In this document: piece after piece, positions 7,682 through 15,402 of the stretch
How the letters are laid out: each line of letters opens with the position of its first letter
Position numbering within the stretch: the stretch's first letter is position 1
Source of the DNA: Laedolimicola sp934402125
Lineage (GTDB): Bacteria; Bacillota; Clostridia; Lachnospirales; Lachnospiraceae
DNA: 64,000 nt
Reading direction: 5' to 3'
Assembly (NCBI RefSeq): GCF_052065835.1
Contig: NZ_JBQHTG010000001.1
Location: 1,012,146 to 1,076,145 of the forward strand
Notes under the pieces: generated by a model
What the model was told of the DNA's origin: nothing
Seen by the model: the letters and a program-made list of their open reading frames with translations, nothing else
The model's database searches: none
Translations under genes and position numbers: made by a program

Positions 7682-7987
7682 TTACAGCATGGCGAGAATC
7701 TGAGCCTTAGGTCTGGCACCGGTGACTTGATTGACAATCTTTCCGTTCTTCATAACCACCAGAGTGGGTATGCTCATCACACCGAACTGCATAGCCAGTT
7801 CCTGTTCCTCATCCACATTTATTTTAACAACCTTGATATCGGAGCGCTCCTTGGCAATCTCCTCTACCAGAGGAACTACCATGCGGCAAGGACCACACCA
7901 GGGAGCCCAGAAATCCATCAGGACGGGCTTGTCCGAGTTCAAAACCTCTTGATTGAAATTGTTTCTATTAACACTGATAGCAGACAT
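7682..7987 (-). CDS. trxA: Thioredoxin
   Basis: 101 residues, full length for a bacterial thioredoxin. Active site WCGPC with Cys31 and Cys34, cis-proline in MSIPTLVV. It reduces protein disulfides and in this setting may regenerate rhodanese or peroxidase partners. The start follows AGGAGG. It has an apparent activator-dependent promoter (TATAAT at 8027-8022) with a Crp-type palindrome 29 bases upstream. Before the IS insertion it probably led an operon with the rhodanese and the CoA-disulfide-reductase-like gene. No thioredoxin reductase is nearby. Confidence 0.95.
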   Translation of the reverse strand: MSAISVNRNNFNQEVLNSDKPVLMDFWAPWCGPCRMVVPLVEEIAKERSDIKVVKINVDEEQELAMQFGVMSIPTLVVMKNGKIVNQVTGARPKAQILAML

Positions 7988-8021
7988 ATTTATGTCCTCC
8001 TGTTTTCTTTTTTATGGCTTT

Positions 8022-8062
8022 ATTATATCCAGCAGTCGTTTCTTGTTCTGTGATTTTATCAC
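8022..8062 (-). promoter_or_regulatory. Thioredoxin promoter with Crp-type palindrome
   Basis: GTGATTTTATCAC at 8050-8062, whose complement is exactly the motif at 9312-9324. Its centre is 29 bases upstream of the TATAAT box (8027-8022), about -41 from the expected start, the class II activator position. The -35 position (CAGAAC) is poor. Confidence 0.65.
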
Positions 8063-8448
8063 TTATCGCCGGTGACTGTTTCACCGGGCCAACTATTAAT
8101 TCCGCCGATCTCAATGATATTGGTGTAGCCCAGTTTCACCAGTTTTTCAGATGCCTGCCTACTCCGATTACCGCTGCGGCAGTATACCAGAATCAGCTGA
8201 TCTTTATCCGGCAGTTCAGAGATATCCTCTGTGCCAATGGATTCGTTGGCAATATTGATAGCACCGGGAATATGCTTTTCGCTATATTCCTGAGCAGTAC
8301 AAACATCGAGGATGATGTATCCGGTTTCCTCCTCCATCATCGTAATAGCTTCCTCCATAGTAATCTGTCGATAGGTTTTTTCAGCGGATTGCGTTGCACA
8401 ACCAGAGAGAAGCAGTAAAGTCATTAAAATGGGAATGATTCTTTTCAT
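8059..8448 (-). CDS. Rhodanese-domain lipoprotein
   Basis: 129 residues. The signal peptide ends in the lipobox LLSGC (Cys17), so the protein is predicted to be anchored outside the membrane. A rhodanese domain follows with ILDVCTAQEYSEKHIPGA and the active-site loop CRSGNRS (Cys near residue 90). An extracellular sulfurtransferase or thiol protein fits the neighbouring thioredoxin and sulfur genes, but the substrate is unknown. The start follows GGAGA. Confidence 0.88.
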   Translation of the reverse strand: MKRIIPILMTLLLLSGCATQSAEKTYRQITMEEAITMMEEETGYIILDVCTAQEYSEKHIPGAINIANESIGTEDISELPDKDQLILVYCRSGNRSRQASEKLVKLGYTNIIEIGGINSWPGETVTGDK

Positions 8449-8473
8449 GTGGATATCTCCATATTTCGAAGAT

Positions 8474-8497
8474 AGGGCAGCCGTTTCCAGCTGCCCT
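8474..8497 (-). terminator. Hairpin after the SDR gene
   Basis: 8-bp stem AGGGCAGC / GCTGCCCT with an 8-base loop between the SDR stop and the lipoprotein start. There is no T-run in the leftward direction, so it may be a partial terminator or a processing/stability hairpin. Confidence 0.4.
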
Positions 8498-8507
8498 GTT
8501 TCCTTTT

Positions 8508-9254
8508 TTATGTTCTTGCCATTCCGTCTACACTGAGCACAACGCCCGTGATATAGGATGCTTCGTCAGATGCCAGGAACACAAATGCATTGGCAATATC
8601 CTCCGGCTGACCCAGGCGGCGCAGAGGGATCTGCTTGATGAGCGGATCAATTACTTCCTTGGGAACAGCCTTCATCATATCGGTCAGGGTAATACCGGGA
8701 GCGACTGCATTCACTCGAATACCCTTCGGACCCAATTCTCGGGCAAGGGAAACCGTCAGGCCATTGACAGCAAATTTGGATGCGGGATAAGCAAAGCCAC
8801 TGGGCTGGCCGTAAATGCTGACCATTGAGGAGGTGGAGAGAATAACACCTTGACCTTTTGCAATCATGCACTCACTGGCGGCTCTTGTAGCATTGAACAC
8901 GCCTTTTACATTCAGATCCATAACCTTATCAAAGGTTTCCTCCGTATACTCGGTAAAGGGAGTGCTTTCGGATACACCGGCATTGTTCACCAGAATATCA
9001 ATGCAACCGTATTTTGAGGCAGCTTCTCGGAACGCATTGCGGACAGATTCCAAATTGGACAGGTTAGGACTGATTCCCGCAACTGTTGCATCAGGGTACT
9101 TTTCTTTCAGCTGCGCAACCGCTTTGTCAGCAGAACCTTGTGAGCTTGCGGTCAGGATTACCGTAGCACCTTCCTTCAAAAATTTGTCTGCGGTAGCGTA
9201 GCCAATGCCACGGCTGCCTCCGGTGATGATTGCAACTTTATCTTTCAGTCTCAT
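8508..9254 (-). CDS. SDR-family oxidoreductase (FabG-like)
   Basis: 248 residues, the usual SDR length. Cofactor loop TGGSRGIG (11-18), structural NNAG (90-93), catalytic Ser142/143, Tyr156 and Lys160 (YPASK), and a C-terminal DGMART resembling the FabG ending. It probably reduces a carbonyl with NAD(P)H; the substrate is unknown. The isolated position, away from fatty acid genes and with a Crp-type promoter, argues against housekeeping FabG. RBS AAGGAGG. Confidence 0.9.
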   Translation of the reverse strand: MRLKDKVAIITGGSRGIGYATADKFLKEGATVILTASSQGSADKAVAQLKEKYPDATVAGISPNLSNLESVRNAFREAASKYGCIDILVNNAGVSESTPFTEYTEETFDKVMDLNVKGVFNATRAASECMIAKGQGVILSTSSMVSIYGQPSGFAYPASKFAVNGLTVSLARELGPKGIRVNAVAPGITLTDMMKAVPKEVIDPLIKQIPLRRLGQPEDIANAFVFLASDEASYITGVVLSVDGMART

Positions 9255-9283
9255 AAGAATACCTCCTTGTATTTTGTATTTGT

Positions 9284-9324
9284 AGTATAACCTGTTTCGG
9301 AGACGCTCTCCGTGATAAAATCAC
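9284..9324 (-). promoter_or_regulatory. SDR promoter with Crp-type palindrome
   Basis: GTGATAAAATCAC (perfect arms) at 9312-9324. Its centre is 29 bases upstream of TATACT (9289-9284), the same spacing as at the thioredoxin promoter. Confidence 0.65.
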
Positions 9325-9367
9325 ATTTTTCCAAGAAGGAATGATAGAAAAACCGAGTGTCCCTTTC

Positions 9368-9504
9368 CTATTTTCCGAACAGATCGCTGTGCGTTCCTGT
9401 TCGGGATAATGTCAGTATCAGTAAATCATCTTCAATCCGATAGACCAACAACCAATCTGGCTGAATATGGCACTCACGATGTCTAAACGATGTCTAAATT
9501 CTTG
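9368..9504 (-). pseudogene. Remnant of a RelE/YafQ-type toxin gene
   Basis: The C-terminal 38 residues of a YafQ-like mRNA-interferase toxin remain (RECHIQPDWLLVYRIEDDLL, then LILTLSRTGTHSDLFGK and stop). The start codon overlaps the antitoxin end (GGAATGA), but the reading frame stops after 8 codons. The N-terminal and middle parts are gone. At the joint an 11-bp sequence is present twice in tandem (9477-9487, 9488-9498), suggesting a slippage or deletion scar. Confidence 0.75.
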
Positions 9505-9505
9505 T

Positions 9506-9781
9506 TCATTCCTTTAACGCCCTCAATGCTTCTTCAACATCAGAGTAGCGTTTTACGGGCAGATCACGGGCAATGCGCTCCGCTTCCAGCATTGCCGCCA
9601 TCGTCTCCTTGTTCGGTTGATCCAGGCGAACATCAAAAGGAAAACCGCCGGCACGGAGAGACTGGCGAAGAAACACATTGATTGCGGTGGTAAGGTTAAT
9701 GCCTAATTCGCCATAAATCGCTTCGCACTGTTTCTTAATATCGCTGTCCATACGGACGGTGATATTAGTAGTGGTAGCCAT
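9506..9781 (-). CDS. RelB/DinJ-family antitoxin
   Basis: 91 residues starting at ATG 9781 behind AAGGAG. The N-terminus is a ribbon-helix-helix DNA-binding segment (ATTTNITVRMDSDIKKQ), followed by the DinJ pattern GINLTTAINVFLRQSLRAGG. Such antitoxins repress their own operon and neutralise a RelE/YafQ toxin. The toxin gene that should follow is reduced to a fragment, so this is an orphan antitoxin. Confidence 0.88.
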   Translation of the reverse strand: MATTTNITVRMDSDIKKQCEAIYGELGINLTTAINVFLRQSLRAGGFPFDVRLDQPNKETMAAMLEAERIARDLPVKRYSDVEEALRALKE

Positions 9782-9790
9782 GAATGTCAA

Positions 9791-10134
9791 CTCCTTTCTT
9801 TACTACTGCACCTATATTATATGCATTTTGCATTGCAAAGTAAATGATTTAGGAGGATTGCCATGGCCTGCTGCCTCCATGTAAGCACCGACTAGCTGCT
9901 CATGAGGAAAGATCATGACAAGATGGACAGCTACACGAAGCCTCTGGATGTGGTGACTCAGATGACAGAAATCGCAAAAGGCCTGAAAATCTGTACGAGA
10001 TCCTATATTCCAATTTCATCAGTTATGACTGATAAAAAGTATAATTTACCAAATTTAATCAGTTATAACTGATTAAATCCTTCCATGTCACGAACATTAC
10101 ACATTATTCGCGGTCGTGAAAAGCCGGTAAAACA
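9791..10134. other. Non-coding stretch with gene debris and palindromes
   Basis: No intact gene is visible. A Shine-Dalgarno-like AGGAGG precedes a 10-codon frame (9863 onward). A further open stretch (about 9903-10073, MRKDHDKMDSYTKPLDVV...) looks like a fragment of a lost gene that I cannot name. Two operator-like palindromes lie at 10018-10077. Confidence 0.4.
10018..10077. repeat. Paired palindromes, operator-like
   Basis: A perfect 24-bp palindrome at 10054-10077 (half TTTAATCAGTTA) and an imperfect 16-bp copy of its core at 10018-10033 (ATCAGTTATGACTGAT). Centres are 40 bp apart, close to four helical turns, as for a pair of dimer sites. Confidence 0.6.
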
Positions 10135-10167
10135 TAAAAAGTAAGCCTGCAGGAGCTCCGCAGGCTT
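10135..10167 (-). terminator. Intrinsic terminator after the ATPase gene
   Basis: AAGCCTGC / GCAGGCTT stem (10143-10150 with 10160-10167), followed leftward by ACTTTTT. Confidence 0.7.
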
Positions 10168-10175
10168 GCAAGGTA

Positions 10176-11516
10176 TTACAGCAGTTCTGCCATATACAGA
10201 GGCAGATGGATGATTCCGTCTTTGACCATAACATCCTTGGTATAAAGAATATAAGAGTTGCCAATGGCAGAAGAAAAGTGTTTACGGAATTTATCCAAAG
10301 AAGAATGGGAACGGTAATTGCCGGATTTCACTTCTACGGGGGCAATTTTCTTTCCCTCGGTAATCAGGAAATCTATTTCCATGTGGTTTTCCCGGTTCCG
10401 ACTATCGGAGCGGGAATAGAAATACAGGCGTGAACGACTGTGGCGAAGCATCTGCGCAACAATGTTTTCCATCAGCATTCCTTCGTTGATATTCAGCTTA
10501 TCAAAGAGGATCGCGCGATATAGTTCGTTGTCTGTGTATTTCTTATCCTGGAAAGTGTGCGTCACAAGCAGTCCGGTATCTGCCATATAGCACTTCTGTG
10601 TGGCATGATCAGCACTCAGTGCAAGCCCGACATGAGGGTCTGTTGCATTGAAGCAGGTATTTACTACCATGGCTTCATTCAGCCATACAAAAGAATCCTC
10701 AAAGGTTCGAAAACGAGCCTGCTTTCCGAGAGAAGAAAGCTTGTATTTCTTTTCCTTTTTGGAAAGCTGCCCCGGAATGCCATCAAACACGGCAAACACT
10801 TTGTCCTCATAACCTTCTGCAAATTTTGCGACATCTTCGCGATACAGCTTCAGGATCCTGCGTTTGGCAACATCGGATGCCTCGAAGTCTTTGCCATTCC
10901 TATAAGCAAGAACAGACTGAGGCATACCCCCGACCAGAATGTACTGGCGGAAGTCGTTCATGATCTTCCGGTGAAGTGTTGCACCAAGGGGTTTCCTGGT
11001 TTCAAAGCAATGTCGGATCAGCGGATAAGTTGCTTCGTCGCCCATAGCCCAAAGGAACTCTTCAAAATCCAGCGGAAACATCTCAATATGATCCTCTTCC
11101 GACGGAATAATGATATCCTGTACATTCTTTTTCAGTCGGATCAGTGAACCTGTTTCAAGGTAATCAAACCGGCCATCTGCTACAAGATATTTGATAAGCT
11201 GGCGTGCTCTTGGGTATTGCTGCACCTCGTCAAAGATGATCAATGACTCACGTTTATGAAGAGTTGTGGAGTAAAAAGCTGCGAGCTTTGCAAAGAACAA
11301 ATCAAGATCTGCACTATCGTTGACGAACAGGTCCAGTACATCTGTCGGAGCCCGTCCAAAGTCGATCAGAATATAGCTTTTGTATTCCGCCTTCGCAAAT
11401 TGCTCGGCAATAAAGCTTTTGCCAACACGACGCGCTCCGTCAATCATCATGGCCGTCGTCCCTTTGCTGCTGTTTTTCCAGGTAACGAGCGCATCATATA
11501 TTTTTCTTTTCAGCAT
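10176..11516 (-). CDS. AAA_14 / DUF4143-type ATPase
   Basis: 446 residues from ATG 11516 (MLKRKIYDAL), preceded by GGAAG. Walker A GARRVGKS, Walker B LIIFDEVQ, and a C-terminal DUF4143 region ending in a restriction-nuclease-like motif (EIDFLI...VEVKSG). These archaeal-type ATPases are common accessory genes with no settled function. The open frame could extend upstream to 11687, but that extension is only the translation of the 33-bp DNA repeats (an 11-residue LLFR repeat), so I chose the internal ATG. Confidence 0.85.
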   Translation of the reverse strand: MLKRKIYDALVTWKNSSKGTTAMMIDGARRVGKSFIAEQFAKAEYKSYILIDFGRAPTDVLDLFVNDSADLDLFFAKLAAFYSTTLHKRESLIIFDEVQQYPRARQLIKYLVADGRFDYLETGSLIRLKKNVQDIIIPSEEDHIEMFPLDFEEFLWAMGDEATYPLIRHCFETRKPLGATLHRKIMNDFRQYILVGGMPQSVLAYRNGKDFEASDVAKRRILKLYREDVAKFAEGYEDKVFAVFDGIPGQLSKKEKKYKLSSLGKQARFRTFEDSFVWLNEAMVVNTCFNATDPHVGLALSADHATQKCYMADTGLLVTHTFQDKKYTDNELYRAILFDKLNINEGMLMENIVAQMLRHSRSRLYFYSRSDSRNRENHMEIDFLITEGKKIAPVEVKSGNYRSHSSLDKFRKHFSSAIGNSYILYTKDVMVKDGIIHLPLYMAELL

Positions 11517-11575
11517 TCCATCACTTCCTTTGAGGATAGTATATCCATAATATGATCTGATTATAACTCTGAAAT

Positions 11576-11688
11576 CACGAAAAAGCAAGTTCAGCCGCTC
11601 ATAATTTACACGAAAAAGCAAGTTTGATATTCTTGAAATCGCACGAAAAAGCAATATTAAAATTCTTAGAATTGCACGGAAAAGCAAA
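11576..11688. repeat. Four direct repeats with exact 33-bp period
   Basis: CACGAAAAAGCAA or CACGGAAAAGCAA begins at 11576, 11609, 11642 and 11675, exactly 33 bp apart, with diverged spacers. The period equals about three helical turns, so all copies face the same side of the DNA. They lie immediately upstream of the ATPase start, suggesting protein-binding iterons or a coding-repeat remnant. Confidence 0.75.
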
Positions 11689-11751
11689 TCCAGGACATTG
11701 ATTCGGAACTTCTGCTAGAAAGCAGGGGGCTTTACATAGATGATTAAAGCA

Positions 11752-11779
11752 TTTTTAACTCGTAATAACGAGTTAAAAA
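11752..11779. repeat. Inverted repeat upstream of the Fic remnant
   Basis: Perfect 12-bp arms (TTTTTAACTCGT and its complement) around AATA. Further half-sites AACTC and GAGTT follow at about 11785-11820. It looks like an operator for the following gene, possibly autoregulation by its helix-turn-helix tail. Confidence 0.6.
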
Positions 11780-11829
11780 CAAATTTAACTCAACACGAAA
11801 CGAATTAAAACGAGTTAGAATCGAATTAA

Positions 11830-12662
11830 ATGCAAGTAAGAGATAGACAATGGCAGCAGCCCCTCAGCCTCAAAGGCAGGCCTGGATACACTGAGTATAT
11901 TTCAGCGTATCTGGGTCTGCCTTTTATTTATTGTTATTTGCCGCAACTCCCTTCTGCTGAAAAAACTATAGCAAATCCGTACAACCAGGGCGGGCAACCC
12001 GTACAGCCGGTGAAAAATGCATATAATGCCTATGAAAAGAAGATGTATTTAATGGTGATGAGTGCATATTCATGGCTCCGCCGGCGTGCTTTGTTCCACA
12101 ATTGATGAATGAATTATTTGGCTGGATGAAAGAAGTAAAAAACCAGGTGCATCCGCTGATTTTGAGCAGCGTATTTCATTATGAATTTGTATTTATTCAT
12201 CCCTTTACAGATGGCAATGGCAGGATGGCAAGGCTATGGCATACAGCTATTTTGGCTAAATGGAATCCTATTTTTGAATATATTCCGATAGAAAGCCAAA
12301 TCGAAAAATTCCAGGTTGATTATTACGACGCGATTGCAAAATGCCATGTAGAGGGAGAATCTACGGTATTTATTGAATTTATGCTGACTCAAATAGATAC
12401 TATTTTAGATAAGCTTTTGAATTAGATGACAAGCAGCGCCACCAATGGCGCTAATGGCGCTAATCATGACGCTGATAATATGGAAAACAGGCTGTTATCC
12501 GCTCTGAAACAGAACCCTTATATTACACAGACAGATTTGGCCAAAGAATTATCGTTATCAAGGAGAACTGTCCAGAGAATCATGAAAGAACTGATGAATG
12601 ACGGCAACAAGACTAATTCCATTTCTCTGCCAACAGGAAATCGCAGATGTTGCGGTGCTTGA
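11830..12662 (+). pseudogene. Broken Fic-domain protein with helix-turn-helix tail
   Basis: Three pieces of one Fic-type gene remain. An N-terminal piece contains VKNAYNAYEKK (about 12008-12040). A core piece is in another frame (12072-12425) with the Fic motif HPFTDGNGRMAR, which in active enzymes transfers AMP to proteins. After an in-frame TAG at 12423-12425 comes a winged helix tail (ITQTDLAKELSLSRRTVQRI). Sequence between the first two pieces is missing, and the tail is cut off where the opposing ATPase gene ends. The 12072-12425 piece could still make a short protein, but it lacks the usual N-terminal half. Confidence 0.75.
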
Positions 12663-13827
12663 TCCCGTTTCTGCTCATGTCGAGCTCATCCAGAGAGACA
12701 ACATATTTCGGGTAGTTATCGCGGATATTGTCATACGCGCCGAACTCACGCTGAACGGTCTCATCGGATGCCAGTAGATAGGTAACCTGAACATACAGTT
12801 TTTCTCCACTCTTTTCACATACAAAGTCGATCTCCTTGTCTCCGATTCTACCGACTGTCACTTTGTAGTCCCGGCGCAGCAGCTCCAGATACACGATGTT
12901 CTCCAAAATGAGGTTGATGTCACGCATATTGCCGCCGAAAACAGCCTCCCGGATGCCGTGGTCGGCAATGTAATACTTCTCATTGGAAGCAAGGATCTGC
13001 TTTCTCTGCAAGTCCTCACGCTTGACCTGGTAGAACAAATATGCGTCGCAGCAGTATTTGATGTAGTTCAAGATGGTCTCCGGTGCAACGGTTCGCTTCT
13101 CGTTTTTGAGGAATTTCGCCAGAGAAGTTGCGGAGAAGGTCGTGCCCACATTCGCAATCACATAAGCGATGATGCGTTCCAGCAAATCCACATCACGAAT
13201 CTTGTTCCGCTTCACAATGTCCTTGAGCTGGACAGAGTTGAACAGGTCATGAAGGTAGAGTTTGGAAGGAGCATCCTCGTAGCGGATGTTGGCAAGGTAC
13301 GGCATACCGCCGGATAATAGATACTTCTGAAAGCATTTTCGGATCGGCTCATCCGGTGCGATGGGACGGTACAGTTCCAGAAATTCCGCGAAGGAGAATG
13401 GGTAAATAACGAACTCCACAAAGCGTCCGCCGAGATAGGTGGAAAGCTCACCGGACAGAAGTTTTGCGTTTGAACCGGTGATATAGATGTCGCAGTCAAG
13501 GGATACACGGAAGGAATTGATACACTTCTCCCAGTCTTTTACCTCCTGAATCTCATCAAAAAATAGATAGACCTTGCCGTTGATCTCTGCGGCTCTCTTG
13601 GTAATCTCATCATGCAGTGACTTTGCGGTTTGCAGATGAGAGAAGTTCAAATCCTCAAAGTTGATAGAGATGAACTGAGCAGAGCTGATACCGGACTCCA
13701 CAAGTTCCTCTTTTATAAGCTCCAGCATGACCGATTTACCGCACCGGCGAATACCAGTCATGACCTTTATCAGCTCCGTTCCGATAAACGGACGAATGCG
13801 CTTCATATACATTTCACGTTTAATCAT
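12613..13827 (-). CDS. AAA_14 / DUF4143-type ATPase (second copy)
   Basis: 404 residues from ATG 13827 (MIKREMYMKRIRPF), chosen because AGGAGG sits 9 bases upstream; ATG 13833 would be only 3 bases from it. Walker A TGIRRCGKS, Walker B LFFDEIQEV, sensor-like YITGSNAKLL, and a C-terminal DUF4143 region with EIDFVCEKSGEKLYVQVTY. It belongs to a different subfamily from the ATPase at 10176-11516. Its 3' end overlaps the truncated Fic tail, suggesting that its arrival or a deletion removed the Fic end. Confidence 0.87.
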   Translation of the reverse strand: MIKREMYMKRIRPFIGTELIKVMTGIRRCGKSVMLELIKEELVESGISSAQFISINFEDLNFSHLQTAKSLHDEITKRAAEINGKVYLFFDEIQEVKDWEKCINSFRVSLDCDIYITGSNAKLLSGELSTYLGGRFVEFVIYPFSFAEFLELYRPIAPDEPIRKCFQKYLLSGGMPYLANIRYEDAPSKLYLHDLFNSVQLKDIVKRNKIRDVDLLERIIAYVIANVGTTFSATSLAKFLKNEKRTVAPETILNYIKYCCDAYLFYQVKREDLQRKQILASNEKYYIADHGIREAVFGGNMRDINLILENIVYLELLRRDYKVTVGRIGDKEIDFVCEKSGEKLYVQVTYLLASDETVQREFGAYDNIRDNYPKYVVSLDELDMSRNGIKHRNICDFLLAEKWN

Positions 13828-14154
13828 GGGCATAATCCTCCTTGCCTGTGGCTGAACATAGTGTAACACATTTACGGCTGAAACTCAACGATATATTTCC
13901 GAAGTCATAAGATACAACTGATAAATTCTATATTTCTACAAATTTCGACAGTTACGAACGCAAATTCCCGGAGGCGATTGCGGATGAAATCTTCCACTGC
14001 CCCGGCGGAACAGGCAGCGGCAAAGCCTGATCCGAATGCTGATTATGTGGACGATGATGCAGATAGCTCCGTTGATGAAGATGATAATGAACCTGTTTAA
14101 ACAGGATAGGCTTGGTGCCTGAGGCGGCCTTTACATAGTTCCCGGTTTCGAAAA
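13828..14154. other. Intergenic debris
   Basis: No intact gene. A short frame at 13984-14100 (ATG to TAA, 38 residues, ending VDEDDNEPV) has a proline/alanine stretch and an acidic tail and looks like the end of a lost protein. It is of unknown origin and I make no functional claim. Confidence 0.35.
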
Positions 14155-14190
14155 ATGAAAAAATTTCAATTTTTGAAAGTGGGTGACTAT

Positions 14191-14588
14191 ATGAAAACCA
14201 TCACGAGAGCAAAATATCTTGATAGAATCATTGAACTGAAGGGCACTCCTGACATCAATATTATCTTCATTGACTTCATGGATTTGGCGTATGAAGAAAT
14301 CAAGGAATACCATGCCTTACACGCCTATGTGGAAGAACATTATCAGGAAGGCAAAACGAACTACCTGTTTGTAGACGAGATTCAAATGTGTCCCAAGTTT
14401 GAGTTGGCAATCAATAGCCTGTACTCTAAGGGAAAATACGACATCTATGTAACCGGCTCTAATGCTCTCCTCTGCTTCAAATTCGAGATGCTTATCCGAA
14501 AATGATGATTGCCAGAACCAAACATCCCCAATATAGCTATGAAGGAATCGAAATTCACGATATAGCCGATTGGTTGCTGCAAGAATAA
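14191..14588 (+). pseudogene. Deleted AAA_14 / DUF4143-type ATPase
   Basis: The start (MKTITRAKYLDRIIELKGTPDI) jumps directly to sequence after the P-loop (NIIFIDFMDLAYEEIKEYHALH), so Walker A is deleted. Walker B (YLFVDEIQ) and ITGSNA-like YVTGSNA remain, then the frame breaks at about 14470. The true C-terminus (IARTKHPQYSYEGIEIHDIADW) reappears near 14510-14588 in another frame. Three separate lesions make this a dead gene. Confidence 0.85.
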
Positions 14589-14595
14589 GCAGGGT

Positions 14596-14644
14596 AAAAT
14601 ATCTCCGTCATTCTCTTTTGAAATGATGGAGATATTTTTATTAT
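14596..14644 (+). terminator. Intrinsic terminator
   Basis: 17-bp stem (14596-14612 with 14622-14638, one G-T pair), followed by TTTTTA. It closes the ATPase remnant. Apart from the promoter at 14820 I see nothing else up to 14896. Confidence 0.75.
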
Positions 14645-14819
14645 GACGGAGATTACAGAAAATTGTATCCGATTACAAAAATCCTTCCTGAACTTTTTAC
14701 ATAGCAGTCATGCACTGCGCTAACACTCCTACTGCCGTAAAATTTCTGTAAATTTCACCGTTAACTTTTTCCAATTACTGTCAATTACCTGTTCCCTTCT
14801 CCTATTCATATACTTTTCC

Positions 14820-14848
14820 TTGCGTTCCAATTTTATGTCTTCTATAAT
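14820..14848 (+). promoter_or_regulatory. Promoter of the small lipoprotein gene
   Basis: TTGCGT (14820-14825), 17-bp spacer, TATAAT (14843-14848), 48 bases before the start codon. Confidence 0.6.
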
Positions 14849-14896
14849 AAGGTATAGAAACAGCTATACATTCCAAATGATAAGGAGGCAGCCGCT

Positions 14897-15325
14897 ATGA
14901 AAAAAATGATAACTACAATCCTTTGCCTTATGCTGACACTTCTTTTCGTCGGCTGCGGAAAAGCCGATACCTCAGAGGTAGAAATCGATTATGGAACCTC
15001 TTCTCTTTATTCCAAAGAAGACATGGATGCCGCCATTAAGGTTATACGAAAACAGTTCCGTTCCTTTGAGGGCTGCGAATTACATAGCCTCTCCTATATA
15101 TCCGATGAAACCTGCAGTGATCCCGATACCCTTGCATGGATGAACGATTTGCGAACGGAAAAAGACGAGAAAGAGCCTTTTACCCAATGCATCGCATTTG
15201 ACAGCAGCTTCCGCTCACCGGAAAATGGCGGCGGCGCATGGGAAGCGAACGAAGAATACACCTGGTCCTGGTGGCTGGCCCGGAGCGAAGGCGGAAAATG
15301 GAAGCTCATGACCTGGGGATATTAA
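14897..15325 (+). CDS. Small secreted lipoprotein of unknown function
   Basis: 142 residues behind AAGGAGG. A signal peptide ends in lipobox LFVGC (Cys20). The mature part is acidic and tryptophan-rich at the end (YTWSWWLARSEGGKWKLMTWGY) with an FSSF-like central region. No enzymatic motif is seen. The pattern 'W-x-W...GKWK' recalls small lipoproteins of Firmicutes with a DUF4829-like or NTF2-like fold, but this is only an impression. It is monocistronic: the next transcript has its own promoter and riboswitch. Confidence 0.8.
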   Translation: MKKMITTILCLMLTLLFVGCGKADTSEVEIDYGTSSLYSKEDMDAAIKVIRKQFRSFEGCELHSLSYISDETCSDPDTLAWMNDLRTEKDEKEPFTQCIAFDSSFRSPENGGGAWEANEEYTWSWWLARSEGGKWKLMTWGY

Positions 15326-15365
15326 GAGAATTCCGCAGTGATAAATGGCAAATGAAATATACTTC

Positions 15366-15395
15366 TTGACAGAAACAACAGCGATGGTATATAGT
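15366..15395 (+). promoter_or_regulatory. Promoter of the riboswitch-controlled cation ATPase
   Basis: TTGACA (15366-15371), 18-bp spacer, TATAGT (15390-15395), immediately ahead of the riboswitch aptamer. Confidence 0.75.
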
Positions 15396-15402
15396 TTTCT
15401 TA

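Noticed and set aside
9368..9781. Functional type II toxin-antitoxin pair
   Set aside because: The toxin frame stops after 8 codons and lacks its N-terminal and central parts.
11576..11688. CRISPR array
   Set aside because: Repeats are only 13-16 bp with 17-20-bp spacers, diverged, four in number, and no cas genes are nearby.
12072..12425. Complete Fic enzyme
   Set aside because: It has the HPFTDGNGR motif but lacks the N-terminal half, and its HTH tail is cut off by an in-frame stop and a downstream truncation.
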